Assembly: GCF_000219215.1 (NCBI RefSeq)
Contig: NC_015723.1
Location: 496,001-560,000, forward strand
Reading direction: 5' to 3'
DNA length: 64,000 nt
Origin: Cupriavidus necator N-1
GTDB taxonomy: Bacteria; Pseudomonadota; Gammaproteobacteria; Burkholderiales; Burkholderiaceae
Shown here piece after piece: positions 26,670 through 35,551 of the stretch. Below the pieces are notes generated by a model. The model ran no database searches, had not been told where the DNA came from, and saw only the letters and a program-made list of their open reading frames with translations. Position numbers and translations under genes: made by a program. Each line of letters begins with the position of its first letter. Within the stretch, counting starts at the first letter, position 1.

Positions 26670-27029
26670 ATGCCCGTCGTATCCATCGGCGACTACGCCT
26701 TCGAGGCGGCCGACCGCGAGGCCGTGTTCCACGGCAACCGCCTGCTCTATATCGGCTGGGACGGCCACCTGCTGTTCTGCGCCCCGCATTGCTTACCGTT
26801 CCCGCCGTCGATGCCGCTGCGCGAGGTGGTGGACAAGGTGCTGCCCGGCGTCTACGGCTACCACCCCGACTTTGCCCGCATCGACTGGGGCCAGGTGCAG
26901 TGGCTGCGCGGCCGCCAGCCCTGGCAGCCCGACCTGGACCGCTCGCTGGAAGAGAACGGCCTGGGCCACAAGGACGTGATCCGCTTCCGCACGCCGGGGC
27001 TGGACGGAATCGGCGGCAGCCGCAGTTGA
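26670..27029 (+). CDS. poxE: Phenol hydroxylase gamma subunit P4 (DmpO type)
   Basis: 119 residues starting MPVVSIGDYAFEAADREAVF. This is the small third subunit of the oxygenase. Family features are LLYIGWDGHLLFCAPHCLPF, GVYGYHPDFARIDW and a basic C terminus. AGGAG precedes the ATG. It sits between the alpha subunit and the reductase, as in dmp operons. Confidence 0.92.
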   Translation: MPVVSIGDYAFEAADREAVFHGNRLLYIGWDGHLLFCAPHCLPFPPSMPLREVVDKVLPGVYGYHPDFARIDWGQVQWLRGRQPWQPDLDRSLEENGLGHKDVIRFRTPGLDGIGGSRS

Positions 27030-27066
27030 GGCGCACGGGCGAACGCACCACCGGAAGGAGACCAAG

Positions 27067-28134
27067 ATGTATTCGCTGACCATTGAACCGATCGGGCAGA
27101 CCATCCCCATCGCTCCCGGGCAGACCGTGCTGGACGCCTGCCTGCGCAACGGCGTGTGGCTGCCCCATGCCTGTTGCCACGGCCTGTGCGCCACCTGCAA
27201 GGTGCAGGTGGTGGACGGCGAGGTCGAGCAGGGCGAGGCCTCCAGCTTCGCGCTGATGGACTTCGAGCGCGACAACGGCCAGTGCCTGGCCTGCTGCGCG
27301 ACTGCGCAGTCGGACCTGGTGATCGAGGCCGACATTGAGGAAGATGCCGATGCGCTGGGCCTGCCGCTGGCCGACTATCGCGCCGAAGTTGTCGAGACGC
27401 GCGCCCTGACGCCCACCATCCTGGGCATCTGGCTGCGTGTGAAGGATGGCGGACGCACGGCATTCCAGGCCGGTCAGTACGTCAACCTGACCGTGCCGGG
27501 CTGCGACCAGCCGCGCGCGTTCTCGCTGGCCAACGCGCCGGGCGACGACCTGGTCGAGCTGCACGTGCGGCGTGTGCCGGACGGGCAGGCCACTGGCTAC
27601 CTGCACGACCAGCTGGCGGTCGGCGATGAACTGTCGTTCTCAGCGCCCTATGGCCGCTTCTTCGTGCGCAAGTCGGCGCAGGTGCCGATGCTGTTCCTGG
27701 CGGGCGGCTCCGGCCTGTCCAGCCCGCGCGCGATGATCCTGGACCTGCTGGCCGCCGGCGAGACCCTGCCGATCACGCTGGTGCAGGGCGCACGCAACCG
27801 CGGCGAGCTGTACTACGGCGCCGAGTTCCAGGCGCTGGCGCAGGCCCACCCCAACTTCCGCTACGTGCCCGCGCTGTCGGACGAACCCGCCGACAGCGGC
27901 TGGAGCGGCGCGCGCGGCTACGTGCATGACGTGCTGCAGCAGCTCTACGCGCAGGACGGCAATGCCGACTTCCGCGGCCACAAGGCCTACCTGTGCGGGC
28001 CGCCGCCGATGATCGAGGCCTGCATCCGCACGCTGATGCAGGGCCGGCTGTTCGAGGCGGATATCCACACCGAGAAGTTCCTGTCCGCGGCCGATGCGCA
28101 GAACAGCGCGCGCAGTCCGCTGTTCAAGATCTGA
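27067..28134 (+). CDS. poxF: Phenol hydroxylase reductase P5 (DmpP type)
   Basis: 355 residues. The plant-type [2Fe-2S] domain has Cys36-x4-Cys41-x2-Cys44 and a fourth Cys at about 76. The FAD domain contains the RxFS motif in PRAFSLANAPG. The NAD domain has FLAGGSGLSSPRAM and ends with CGPPPMIEAC. It transfers electrons from NADH through FAD and the cluster to the PoxBDE oxygenase in the cytoplasm. GGAAGGAG lies upstream of ATG 27067. Full length relative to DmpP (about 353). Confidence 0.94.
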   Translation: MYSLTIEPIGQTIPIAPGQTVLDACLRNGVWLPHACCHGLCATCKVQVVDGEVEQGEASSFALMDFERDNGQCLACCATAQSDLVIEADIEEDADALGLPLADYRAEVVETRALTPTILGIWLRVKDGGRTAFQAGQYVNLTVPGCDQPRAFSLANAPGDDLVELHVRRVPDGQATGYLHDQLAVGDELSFSAPYGRFFVRKSAQVPMLFLAGGSGLSSPRAMILDLLAAGETLPITLVQGARNRGELYYGAEFQALAQAHPNFRYVPALSDEPADSGWSGARGYVHDVLQQLYAQDGNADFRGHKAYLCGPPPMIEACIRTLMQGRLFEADIHTEKFLSAADAQNSARSPLFKI

Positions 28135-28145
28135 GGAGGCCGGCC

Positions 28146-28469
28146 ATGCATACCGTCGAGATCGCCGGCAGCGGGCTGCGCTACCCCTGCGCGCCGGAGC
28201 AGAACCTGCTGCGGGCCATGGAAGTGCTGGGCCAGCGCGGCATACCCGCCGGCTGCCGCGGCGGCGGCTGCGGCGTGTGCAAGGTCCGCATCGAGGCCGG
28301 CGACTACCACGCCGGCAAGATGAGCCGCGCCTGCCTGTCCGAAGCGCAGCAGCGCGACGGACTGGTGCTGGCCTGCAAGACCTACCCGGACAGCGATATC
28401 CGCCTGCGGCCGGTGGCCCTGCTGCAGCGCTGCCTGGAAAAGCAGCGGCAGCGCGAACAGGGCCGGTAG
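28146..28469 (+). CDS. poxG: 2Fe-2S ferredoxin reactivating catechol 2,3-dioxygenase (XylT/DmpQ type)
   Basis: 107 residues from ATG 28146. The cluster motif is CRGGGCGVC (Cys-x4-Cys-x2-Cys) with a later Cys in LVLACKTYP. XylT/DmpQ ferredoxins re-reduce the iron of catechol 2,3-dioxygenase after oxidative or substrate inactivation, and the dioxygenase gene is next. A basic tail, LEKQRQREQGR, ends the protein. It starts 11 bp after poxF with GAGGAGG as ribosome site. Confidence 0.92.
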   Translation: MHTVEIAGSGLRYPCAPEQNLLRAMEVLGQRGIPAGCRGGGCGVCKVRIEAGDYHAGKMSRACLSEAQQRDGLVLACKTYPDSDIRLRPVALLQRCLEKQRQREQGR

Positions 28470-28540
28470 CAAGCGAACGAAGCACAAGCAAGGAAGGTGG
28501 CACCCACACAACGCCACCCCACCACACCAGGAGACCCACC

Positions 28541-29476
28541 ATGGCATTGACAGGCGTATTGCGACCGGGGCACGTAGCCCTGCGCGTGCTGGAGCTGGAA
28601 CCGGCGCTGAAACACTACACCGAGGTACTCGGCTTGATCGAAACCGCGCGCGATGCGCAGGGCCGGGTGTTCCTGAAGGCATGGGACGAGCACGACCACC
28701 ACAGCGTGGTGCTGCGCGAGGCCGATAGTCCGGGCATGGACTACATGGGCTTCCGCGTCGACAGCGGCCACACGCTGGAGCGGCTGGCGCAGGAGGTGGA
28801 GCGATCCGGCCTGGCCATCGACTGCCAGTGGATCGCCGCCGGCGAGCACCCGCATACCGGCGCGCGCTTTCGCTTCACCATCCCCACCGGCCATGCGATC
28901 GAGCTCTTTGCCGACAAGGACAAGCCCGGCTGCAGGACCGGCGACCTCAACCCCGACCCCTGGCCGGACGACCTGCGCGGCATGGCGCCCAGCCGCTTCG
29001 ACCACTGCCTGCTGTATGGCGATGATGTCGACGGCACCGTCAGGCTGTTCCGCGACGTGCTGGGCTTTTCCCTGGCCGAGCAGGTCGTGGCCGGCCCCGA
29101 TGGCGAGATGCTGATCGGCGCCTTCCTGACCTGCTCGAACAAGGCGCACGACATCGCCTTTATCCGGCACCCGGAGAAGAACCGCTTCCACCATGCCTCG
29201 TTCCTGCTCGACAACTGGGGCGAGGTGCTGAAGGCGGCCGACATCATCTCCAAGAAGGATGTCTCGCTCGACATCGGCCCGACCCGCCACGGCATCACGC
29301 GCGGCGCGACGATCTACTTCTTCGATCCCTCGGGCAATCGCAACGAGGTCTTCTCCGGCGGCTATATCCACTACCCGGACAAGCCCACCATTACCTGGAC
29401 CGACAACGAGCTGGGGCGCGCGATCTTCTATCACGACAGGAAGCTGAACGAAGCGTTTTTGAATGTGCTGACCTGA
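28541..29476 (+). CDS. dmpB: Catechol 2,3-dioxygenase
   Basis: 311 residues from ATG 28541, preceded by CAGGAGACC. Two glyoxalase-fold modules. Probable iron ligands are His155 (RFDHCLLYG), the HH pair at 217-218 (NRFHHASF) and Glu269 (GNRNEVF). Extradiol (meta) cleavage of catechol gives yellow 2-hydroxymuconic semialdehyde. It links the hydroxylase genes to the lower pathway. It is close to XylE/DmpB in length (307). A repeat-type hairpin follows at 29503. Confidence 0.94.
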   Translation: MALTGVLRPGHVALRVLELEPALKHYTEVLGLIETARDAQGRVFLKAWDEHDHHSVVLREADSPGMDYMGFRVDSGHTLERLAQEVERSGLAIDCQWIAAGEHPHTGARFRFTIPTGHAIELFADKDKPGCRTGDLNPDPWPDDLRGMAPSRFDHCLLYGDDVDGTVRLFRDVLGFSLAEQVVAGPDGEMLIGAFLTCSNKAHDIAFIRHPEKNRFHHASFLLDNWGEVLKAADIISKKDVSLDIGPTRHGITRGATIYFFDPSGNRNEVFSGGYIHYPDKPTITWTDNELGRAIFYHDRKLNEAFLNVLT

Positions 29477-29502
29477 GCGCGAACACTCGCCTCCCGCTGA
29501 TT

Positions 29503-29534
29503 TGCCCCCTCTCCCGCAAGCGGGAGAAGGGGCA
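29503..29534. terminator. Hairpin repeat between dmpB and dmpC
   Basis: TGCCCCCTCTCCCG-CAAG-CGGGAGAAGGGGCA with one mismatch, sharing its core with the hairpin at 23003. It lies inside the operon, so it may attenuate, or protect the upstream mRNA, rather than fully terminate. Confidence 0.5.
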
Positions 29535-29591
29535 CCCAAACGATGAGCGGAGGATCGCAGTGCGCGATTGCTTCAACACCAGAGAACCAAT

Positions 29592-31046
29592 ATGAAAGAC
29601 TTCAAGAACTTCATCAACGGCGAGTGGGTCGGCACCGCGCGGACCTTCGAGAACCGCAACCCGACCGACAACAGCCTGATCGGCCACGTGCACGAGGCCG
29701 GGCGGGCCGAGGTCGACGCCGCGGTGCAGGCCGCGCGCAGCGCGCTGCAGGGGCCGTGGGGCCGCATGACGGTGGCGCAGCGGGTCGAGCTGCTGCACGC
29801 GGTGGCTGACGGCATCAACCGCCACTTCGACGAATTCGTGCAGGCGGAGATCGCCGATACCGGCAAGCCCTTCGGGCTGGCCAGCCATATCGACATCCCG
29901 CGCGGCGCGGCCAACTTCAAGGTCTTTGCGGACCTGATCCGCAACGTGCCGACCGAAAGCTTTGCCATGGACACGCCCGATGGCGGCAAGGCCATCAACT
30001 ACGCGGTGCGCAGCCCGCGCGGCGTGATCGGCGTGGTGAGCCCGTGGAACCTGCCACTGCTGCTGATGACGTGGAAGGTCGGGCCGGCGCTGGCCTGCGG
30101 CAATACGGTGGTGGTCAAGCCCTCGGAGGAGACCCCCGCCACCGCGACGCTGCTGGGCGAGGTGATGAACGAGGCCGGCGTGCCGCCCGGCGTCTACAAC
30201 GTGGTGCATGGCTTTGGCCCGGATTCGGCCGGCGCCTTCCTGACCGCGCACCCGCAGGTCAACGGCATCACCTTCACCGGCGAGACCCGCACCGGCGAGG
30301 CCATCATGAAGGCCGCGGCCAATGGCGTGCGGCCGGTGTCGTTCGAGCTGGGCGGCAAGAACGCGGGCATTGTGTTCGCCGATGCGGACTTCGACAAGGC
30401 CGTGGCCGGCATCACGCGCTCGGCGTTCGAGAACAGCGGGCAGGTGTGCCTGGGCACCGAGCGTGTCTATGTGCAGCGGCCGATCTTCGAGCGCTTTGTC
30501 GCCGCGCTGAAGGCGAAGGCCGAGGGCCTGAAGCTGGGGCGGCCCACCGAGCTCGGCGTGAACATGGGCCCACTGGTGTCGCACGAGCATCGCGACAAGG
30601 TGCTGTCCTACTACCGCAAGGCCGCCGAGGCCGGCGCCACCGTGGTCACCGGGGGCGGCGTGCCGCAGATGCCGGGGGCGCTGGCCGAAGGCGCCTGGGT
30701 GCAGCCCACCATCTGGACCGGCCTGCCGGAAAGCGCCGCCGTGATCCGCGAGGAGATCTTCGGGCCCTGCTGCCATATCGCCCCGTTCGACACCGAAGAG
30801 GAAGTCATCGCGCTGGCCAATGACACCCCGTACGGCCTGGCCGCCACGGTCTGGACCGGCGACCTCGGCACCGCGCACCGCATGGGCAGCGCGCTGGACG
30901 TTGGCATCTGCTGGATCAATGCCTGGTTCCTGCGCGACCTGCGCACCGCCTTTGGCGGCGCCAGGCAGTCCGGCATCGGCCGCGAGGGCGGTGTCCATTC
31001 GCTCGAGTTCTACACCGAGCTGCGCAACGTCTGCGTCCGCCTGTGA
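29592..31046 (+). CDS. dmpC: 2-Hydroxymuconic semialdehyde dehydrogenase
   Basis: 484 residues from ATG 29592. Aldehyde dehydrogenase fold: GVIGVVSPWNLPLLLMTWK, the NAD site FTGETRTGEAIM, the Glu in FELGGKNAGI, and the nucleophile Cys in ENSGQVCLGTERVYV. It oxidises the ring-cleavage semialdehyde to 2-hydroxymuconate (4-oxalocrotonate enol) with NAD. This is the only branch available in the cluster because dmpD is missing. A start 24 bp upstream is possible but lacks a better ribosome site. Confidence 0.93.
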   Translation: MKDFKNFINGEWVGTARTFENRNPTDNSLIGHVHEAGRAEVDAAVQAARSALQGPWGRMTVAQRVELLHAVADGINRHFDEFVQAEIADTGKPFGLASHIDIPRGAANFKVFADLIRNVPTESFAMDTPDGGKAINYAVRSPRGVIGVVSPWNLPLLLMTWKVGPALACGNTVVVKPSEETPATATLLGEVMNEAGVPPGVYNVVHGFGPDSAGAFLTAHPQVNGITFTGETRTGEAIMKAAANGVRPVSFELGGKNAGIVFADADFDKAVAGITRSAFENSGQVCLGTERVYVQRPIFERFVAALKAKAEGLKLGRPTELGVNMGPLVSHEHRDKVLSYYRKAAEAGATVVTGGGVPQMPGALAEGAWVQPTIWTGLPESAAVIREEIFGPCCHIAPFDTEEEVIALANDTPYGLAATVWTGDLGTAHRMGSALDVGICWINAWFLRDLRTAFGGARQSGIGREGGVHSLEFYTELRNVCVRL

Positions 31047-31055
31047 GGTCCCATC

Positions 31056-31835
31056 ATGCATAGCGAACTCCTTGAGATCGGCGCCGGCCTGCACCATGCG
31101 CTGGCCTCCCGCCGCCCGGTGGCGCCGCTGACCGAATCGTGGCCGGAGTTGAGCATCGACGATGCCTACCGCATCCAGCTGGCGATGGTGCAGCACCGGC
31201 TCGATGCCGGCGAGCGCGTGGTCGGCAAGAAGATCGGCGTGACCAGCCGCGTGGTGATGGACATGCTCGACGTGCGCCAGCCCGACTTTGGCCACCTGCT
31301 GTCCGGCATGGTCTACCCCGACGGCGCGGCGATTCCCGCCGACACCCTGATCGCGCCCAAGGCCGAGGGTGAAATCGCCTTCGTGCTGAAGGAAGACCTG
31401 GAAGGGCCGGGCGTGACCAATGCCGACGTGCTGCGCGCCACCGCCTACGTGCTGCCTTGCTTCGAGATCGTCGACTCGCGCATCCGCGACTGGAAGATCC
31501 GCATCCAGGACACGGTGGCTGACAACGCATCGTCAGGCGTATTCGTGCTGGGCGACGCCGCGGTGGACCCGCGCAGCGTGGACCTGGGCACGGTCGGCAT
31601 GACGCTGGAGAAAAACGGCGAGATCGTCGCCACCGGCGCCGGCGCGGCCGCGCTCGGGCATCCCGTCAACGCGGTGGCATGGCTGGCCAATACGCTTGGC
31701 CGGCTGGGCATTGGCCTGAAGCGGGGCGAGGTGATCCTGTCCGGCTCTCTTGCCGCGATGGTGCCCGTAACCGCTGGCGACCAGTTGCGCATCAGCCTGG
31801 GCGGTATCGGCTCGGCCGGCGTGCGCTTTGTCTGA
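31056..31835 (+). CDS. dmpE: 2-Oxopent-4-enoate hydratase
   Basis: 259 residues, fumarylacetoacetase-like hydratase family. Conserved: VGKKIGVTSRVVMDML, PDFGHLLSGMVY, and metal-site acids in APKAEGEIAFVLKEDL. Hydrates 2-hydroxypenta-2,4-dienoate to 4-hydroxy-2-oxovalerate. Distinguished from its paralogue DmpH downstream by these motifs (DmpH has GLKMGLTSFAKMRQMG). It starts 9 bp after dmpC. Confidence 0.9.
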   Translation: MHSELLEIGAGLHHALASRRPVAPLTESWPELSIDDAYRIQLAMVQHRLDAGERVVGKKIGVTSRVVMDMLDVRQPDFGHLLSGMVYPDGAAIPADTLIAPKAEGEIAFVLKEDLEGPGVTNADVLRATAYVLPCFEIVDSRIRDWKIRIQDTVADNASSGVFVLGDAAVDPRSVDLGTVGMTLEKNGEIVATGAGAAALGHPVNAVAWLANTLGRLGIGLKRGEVILSGSLAAMVPVTAGDQLRISLGGIGSAGVRFV

Positions 31836-31871
31836 GCCCGACCCCTTTTCCAATTCAGCGCAGGACAAGCC

Positions 31872-32660
31872 ATGAACCTGACACAAGACACCATTGCCCG
31901 GCTCGCCGAGCACCTGGAGAACGCCGAGCTGCAGCGCGAGGCGGTGCGCAAGATCACCGATGAATACCCGGACATGGACTGGGACGACGCCTACGCCATC
32001 CAGGACGCCATCCGCGCGCGCAAGGAGGCGCGCGGCACCCGTATTGCCGGGCTCAAGATGGGCCTGACTTCGTTCGCCAAGATGCGCCAGATGGGCGTGA
32101 GCGACCCGGTGTACGGCTTCCTCACCGACTATGGCGCCTGCATGGACGGGGCCGCCATCGATACCGGCACGCTGATCCACCCCAAGGTGGAGGCCGAGAT
32201 TGCCTTCGTGCTGAAGGCCCCGCTCAAGGGGCCTGGCTGCCATATCGGCGACGTGCTGGCCGCGACGGACTTCGTGGTGCCGGCGGTGGAGGTGATCGAC
32301 TCGCGCTACGAGTACTTCCGCTTCGACCTGAAGAGCGTGATTGCCGACAACACTTCGTCGGCGCGCTTCGTCGTGGGCGGCACGCACCGCGGCGCCGAGG
32401 GGCTGGACCTGAAGAACCTGGGTGTTGTGCTTGAGAAGAACGGCGAGGTGGTGGCCACGGCGGCCGGCGCGGCGGTGCTGGGGCATCCGGCCAACAGCGT
32501 CGCCATGCTGGCCAACATGCTGGGGGCGCGCGGGCGCGAGCTGCCGGCGGGCACGTTCATCATGACCGGCGGCGTGACCGAGGCCATCGCGGTGGCGGCC
32601 GGCGACAACATCACCGTTCGCTACCAGCACCTCGGCACGGTATCGATGCGCTTCACCTGA
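31872..32660 (+). CDS. dmpH: 4-Oxalocrotonate decarboxylase
   Basis: 262 residues, paralogue of the preceding hydratase. Family features: RIAGLKMGLTSFAKMRQMGV, the metal-ligand stretch HPKVEAEIAFVLKAPL, and VIDSRYEYFRFDLKSVIADN. With magnesium it decarboxylates 2-oxo-3-hexenedioate to 2-hydroxypentadienoate and is known to work in complex with the DmpE hydratase, which its position next to dmpE fits. Confidence 0.9.
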   Translation: MNLTQDTIARLAEHLENAELQREAVRKITDEYPDMDWDDAYAIQDAIRARKEARGTRIAGLKMGLTSFAKMRQMGVSDPVYGFLTDYGACMDGAAIDTGTLIHPKVEAEIAFVLKAPLKGPGCHIGDVLAATDFVVPAVEVIDSRYEYFRFDLKSVIADNTSSARFVVGGTHRGAEGLDLKNLGVVLEKNGEVVATAAGAAVLGHPANSVAMLANMLGARGRELPAGTFIMTGGVTEAIAVAAGDNITVRYQHLGTVSMRFT

Positions 32661-32683
32661 ACGGCGCACCAAGGAGACACACC

Positions 32684-32875
32684 ATGCCAATCATGCAGGT
32701 CTTCCTGATCGAAGGCCGTACCGACGAACAGAAGGCGCGCCTGATCCGCGCACTCACCGATGCCGCGGTCGAAGCGGTGGGCGCGCCGGTGGAAACCGTG
32801 CGCGTGATGATCACCGAGGTGCCGAAGGCGCAGTTCGGCATCGGCGGCAAGACCGCCAGGGAACTGGGCCGCTGA
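32684..32875 (+). CDS. dmpI: 4-Oxalocrotonate tautomerase
   Basis: 63 residues, [20 protein letters not shown]. After Met removal Pro1 is the catalytic base; the Arg11-type residue is in EGRTDEQK and Arg39-type in [11 protein letters not shown]. Converts 2-hydroxymuconate to 2-oxo-3-hexenedioate for DmpH. Typical family length (62-63). AAGGAGA precedes the ATG. Confidence 0.94.
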   Translation: MPIMQVFLIEGRTDEQKARLIRALTDAAVEAVGAPVETVRVMITEVPKAQFGIGGKTARELGR

Positions 32876-32900
32876 CGCACACGCGAAAAAGGACAACGAC

Positions 32901-33845
32901 ATGGACATGAAAGCAAGCGGCCGCCACAAGGTGGCCATCATCGGCTCCGGCAATATCGGCACCGACCTGATGATCAAGGTGATGCGCCACGGCCGGAGCC
33001 TGGAGATGGGCGCCATGGTGGGCATCGATGCCGCGTCGGACGGGCTGGCCCGCGCCGCGCGCCTGGGCGTGCCGACCACGGCCGAGGGCATCGACGGGCT
33101 GGTCGGCATGCCGGGCTTCGGCGATATCCGCATCGCCTTCGATGCCACCTCGGCCGGCGCCCATGCGTACCACAACCGCGTCCTGCAGCAGCACGGCGTG
33201 CGCGTGATCGACCTGACGCCGGCGTCGATCGGCCCGTACGTGGTGCCCGTGGTCAACCTGGACCAGCACCTGGACGCCCCCAACATCAATATGGTCACCT
33301 GCGGCGGCCAGGCCACCATTCCCATGGTGGCGGCGGTGTCGCGCGTGGCCAACGTGCACTACGCCGAGATCGTGGCGTCGATATCGAGCAGGTCGGCCGG
33401 GCCCGGCACGCGCGCCAATATCGACGAGTTCACCGAGACCACCAGCCAGGCGCTGTGCTCGGTGGGCGGCGCCGCGCGCGGCAAGGCCATCATCGTGCTC
33501 AACCCGGCGGAACCGCCGCTGATGATGCGCGACACGGTCTTCACCTTGTCGGAGGACGGTGATGAAGCGGAAATCGCGGCGAGCGTCGAAGCGATGGCGC
33601 AGGCAGTGCAGGGTTACGTACCGGGTTACCGGCTCAAGCAGCGCGTACAGTTCGAGCGTATCGCTGCGTCGGCGCCATTGAATATCCCCGGCCTGGGACC
33701 GATGAGCGGGCTCAAGACCTCGATCTTCCTGGAAGTGGAGGGCGCCGCCCATTACCTGCCGGCCTATGCCGGCAACCTCGACATCATGACCAGCGCCGCA
33801 CTGGCCTGCGCCGAGCGCCTGGCCGAGGCCCGGCTGTCCGCATGA
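32901..33845 (+). CDS. dmpF: Acetaldehyde dehydrogenase (acylating)
   Basis: 314 residues. Rossmann fold [17 protein letters not shown] and catalytic Cys in [14 protein letters not shown]. Converts acetaldehyde from the aldolase into acetyl-CoA with NAD and CoA, by channelling within a DmpFG complex. The gene ends just before the aldolase start, consistent with a co-translated heterodimer. An ATG at 32901 follows AAAAAGGACAACGAC. Confidence 0.93.
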   Translation: MDMKASGRHKVAIIGSGNIGTDLMIKVMRHGRSLEMGAMVGIDAASDGLARAARLGVPTTAEGIDGLVGMPGFGDIRIAFDATSAGAHAYHNRVLQQHGVRVIDLTPASIGPYVVPVVNLDQHLDAPNINMVTCGGQATIPMVAAVSRVANVHYAEIVASISSRSAGPGTRANIDEFTETTSQALCSVGGAARGKAIIVLNPAEPPLMMRDTVFTLSEDGDEAEIAASVEAMAQAVQGYVPGYRLKQRVQFERIAASAPLNIPGLGPMSGLKTSIFLEVEGAAHYLPAYAGNLDIMTSAALACAERLAEARLSA

Positions 33846-33862
33846 GCCGCAGGGAGACAAAG

Positions 33863-34927
33863 ATGACCGCACAACCTACCAGGAAGCTCTACATCTCCGA
33901 CGTGACGCTGCGCGACGGCAGCCACGCCATCCGCCACCAGTACAGCCTGGACCACGTACGCCGCATCGCGGCCGCGCTCGACGCCGCGCGCGTGGATTCG
34001 ATCGAGGTCGCGCACGGCGACGGGCTGTCGGGCTCCAGCTTCAACTATGGCTTTGGCGCCCATACCGACCTGGAATGGATCGCCGCCGTGGCCGAGACCG
34101 TGCGCCATGCCCGCGTGGCCACGCTGCTGCTGCCGGGCGTGGGCACCGTGCACGACCTGCGCGCCGCCTATGATGCCGGCGCGCGCGTGGTGCGCGTGGC
34201 CACGCACTGCACCGAAGCCGATGTCTCGCGCCAGCACATCGAATATGCGCGCGAACTCGGCATGGACACCGTTGGCTTCCTGATGATGAGCCACATGACC
34301 ACGCCCGCGGCGCTGGCGCAGCAGGCGAAGCTGATGGAAAGCTACGGCGCCCAGTGCGTCTATGTGGTCGATTCCGGCGGCGCGCTGGGCATGCAGGACG
34401 TGCGCGAGCGCTTCCGCGCCTTCAAGGACGTGCTCAAGCCAGAAACCCAGACCGGCATGCACGCCCATCACAACCTGAGCCTGGGCGTGGCCAATTCCAT
34501 CGTCGCGGCGGAAGAGGGCTGTGACCGCGTCGACGCCAGCCTGGCCGGCATGGGTGCCGGTGCCGGCAACGCCCCGCTGGAAGTCTTTATCGCCGCCGCC
34601 GAACGCCTGGGCTGGCAGCACGGCTGCGACCTCTACACGCTGATGGATGCCGCCGACGACATCGTGCGCCCGCTGCAGGACCGCCCGGTGCGCGTTGACC
34701 GCGAGACCCTGGCGCTGGGCTACGCGGGGGTCTATTCCAGCTTCCTGCGCCATGCCGAGGCCGCCGCGGCGCGCTACGGCCTGGGCACGGTCGACATCCT
34801 GGTCGAGCTGGGCCGGCGGCGCATGGTGGGCGGGCAGGAAGACATGATCGTGGATGTGGCGCTGGACTTGCTGGCGCGGCGCAGTGCGCAGGCGGAGCAG
34901 GGTGTGTCGTCGGCGGCGGTGGCCTGA
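33863..34927 (+). CDS. dmpG: 4-Hydroxy-2-oxovalerate aldolase
   Basis: 354 residues from ATG 33863 (AGGGAGACAAAG upstream). Class II, HMG-CoA-lyase-like TIM barrel: [19 protein letters not shown] with the metal Asp, the [13 protein letters not shown] metal-histidine motif and the C-terminal DmpG-interaction region. Cleaves 4-hydroxy-2-oxovalerate to pyruvate and acetaldehyde, passing the latter to DmpF. Last gene of the operon. Confidence 0.93.
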   Translation: MTAQPTRKLYISDVTLRDGSHAIRHQYSLDHVRRIAAALDAARVDSIEVAHGDGLSGSSFNYGFGAHTDLEWIAAVAETVRHARVATLLLPGVGTVHDLRAAYDAGARVVRVATHCTEADVSRQHIEYARELGMDTVGFLMMSHMTTPAALAQQAKLMESYGAQCVYVVDSGGALGMQDVRERFRAFKDVLKPETQTGMHAHHNLSLGVANSIVAAEEGCDRVDASLAGMGAGAGNAPLEVFIAAAERLGWQHGCDLYTLMDAADDIVRPLQDRPVRVDRETLALGYAGVYSSFLRHAEAAAARYGLGTVDILVELGRRRMVGGQEDMIVDVALDLLARRSAQAEQGVSSAAVA

Positions 34928-34955
34928 CCGTCGGCAGGCGCGGTCGGGGCGAGGC

Positions 34956-35510
34956 TCAGCACCTCGGCCGCGCCAGCGAGCGAAAATCGATCGCATCCGT
35001 GCTCACCGCGGCAATCTTCGGCCCGAAGCTCCTGATATTCGACAATGTCGCATTGTGATGCTCGCGAATGCGGGCCGCGTCGGCGTGCGGCTTGTCGTGC
35101 GTCGTGTGCGCGTCCGCGGCGATGGTCACCCCGTAGCCATTGGCTGCCGCGCGGCGCACTGTGGTGTCAACGCAGAACTCGGTGGCATAGCCGCACACGA
35201 CCACATGCTTCACATCATGTTCAGCAAGGACCGTCTGGAGTTCAGTGCGCAGAAAGCTGTCGGGGGTGCGCTTGCCGATCCGGTAGTCACCCGGTTCGAC
35301 CTGAAGTCCGGCGGACAGTTGCCACGCCGTTGAACCGTGCCGCAGGGCGTCCTCATTCTCGTGCTGGATGAAGATGACCGGCACGGCCGCCTGACGGGCT
35401 CGTGTACTCAGGGTGTTGATATTGGTGGCAACCGCGGCGGCATCGCCTGGCAACGGTGCGGAATCGACCAGGCCGGCCTGGAAATCGATGATGAGCAGTG
35501 CGCAATTCAT
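34956..35510 (-). CDS. Isochorismatase-family cysteine hydrolase
   Basis: 184 residues from ATG 35510. The catalytic triad is visible: Asp9 (LLIIDFQAG), Lys80 (RIGKRTPDSF) and Cys113 (CGYATEFCVDTTVRRA). Such enzymes hydrolyse isochorismate, nicotinamide, N-carbamoyl or other amides; none of the nicotinamidase metal-site pattern (D-x-H-x-x-H) is obvious here, so the substrate is open. Convergent with dmpG and probably co-transcribed with the serine hydrolase upstream (41 bp apart). Confidence 0.87.
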   Translation of the reverse strand: MNCALLIIDFQAGLVDSAPLPGDAAAVATNINTLSTRARQAAVPVIFIQHENEDALRHGSTAWQLSAGLQVEPGDYRIGKRTPDSFLRTELQTVLAEHDVKHVVVCGYATEFCVDTTVRRAAANGYGVTIAADAHTTHDKPHADAARIREHHNATLSNIRSFGPKIAAVSTDAIDFRSLARPRC

Positions 35511-35551
35511 GTTGTGCTCCCGTGAAGGTGGTCGACTGTAGCTTGCCGGCG

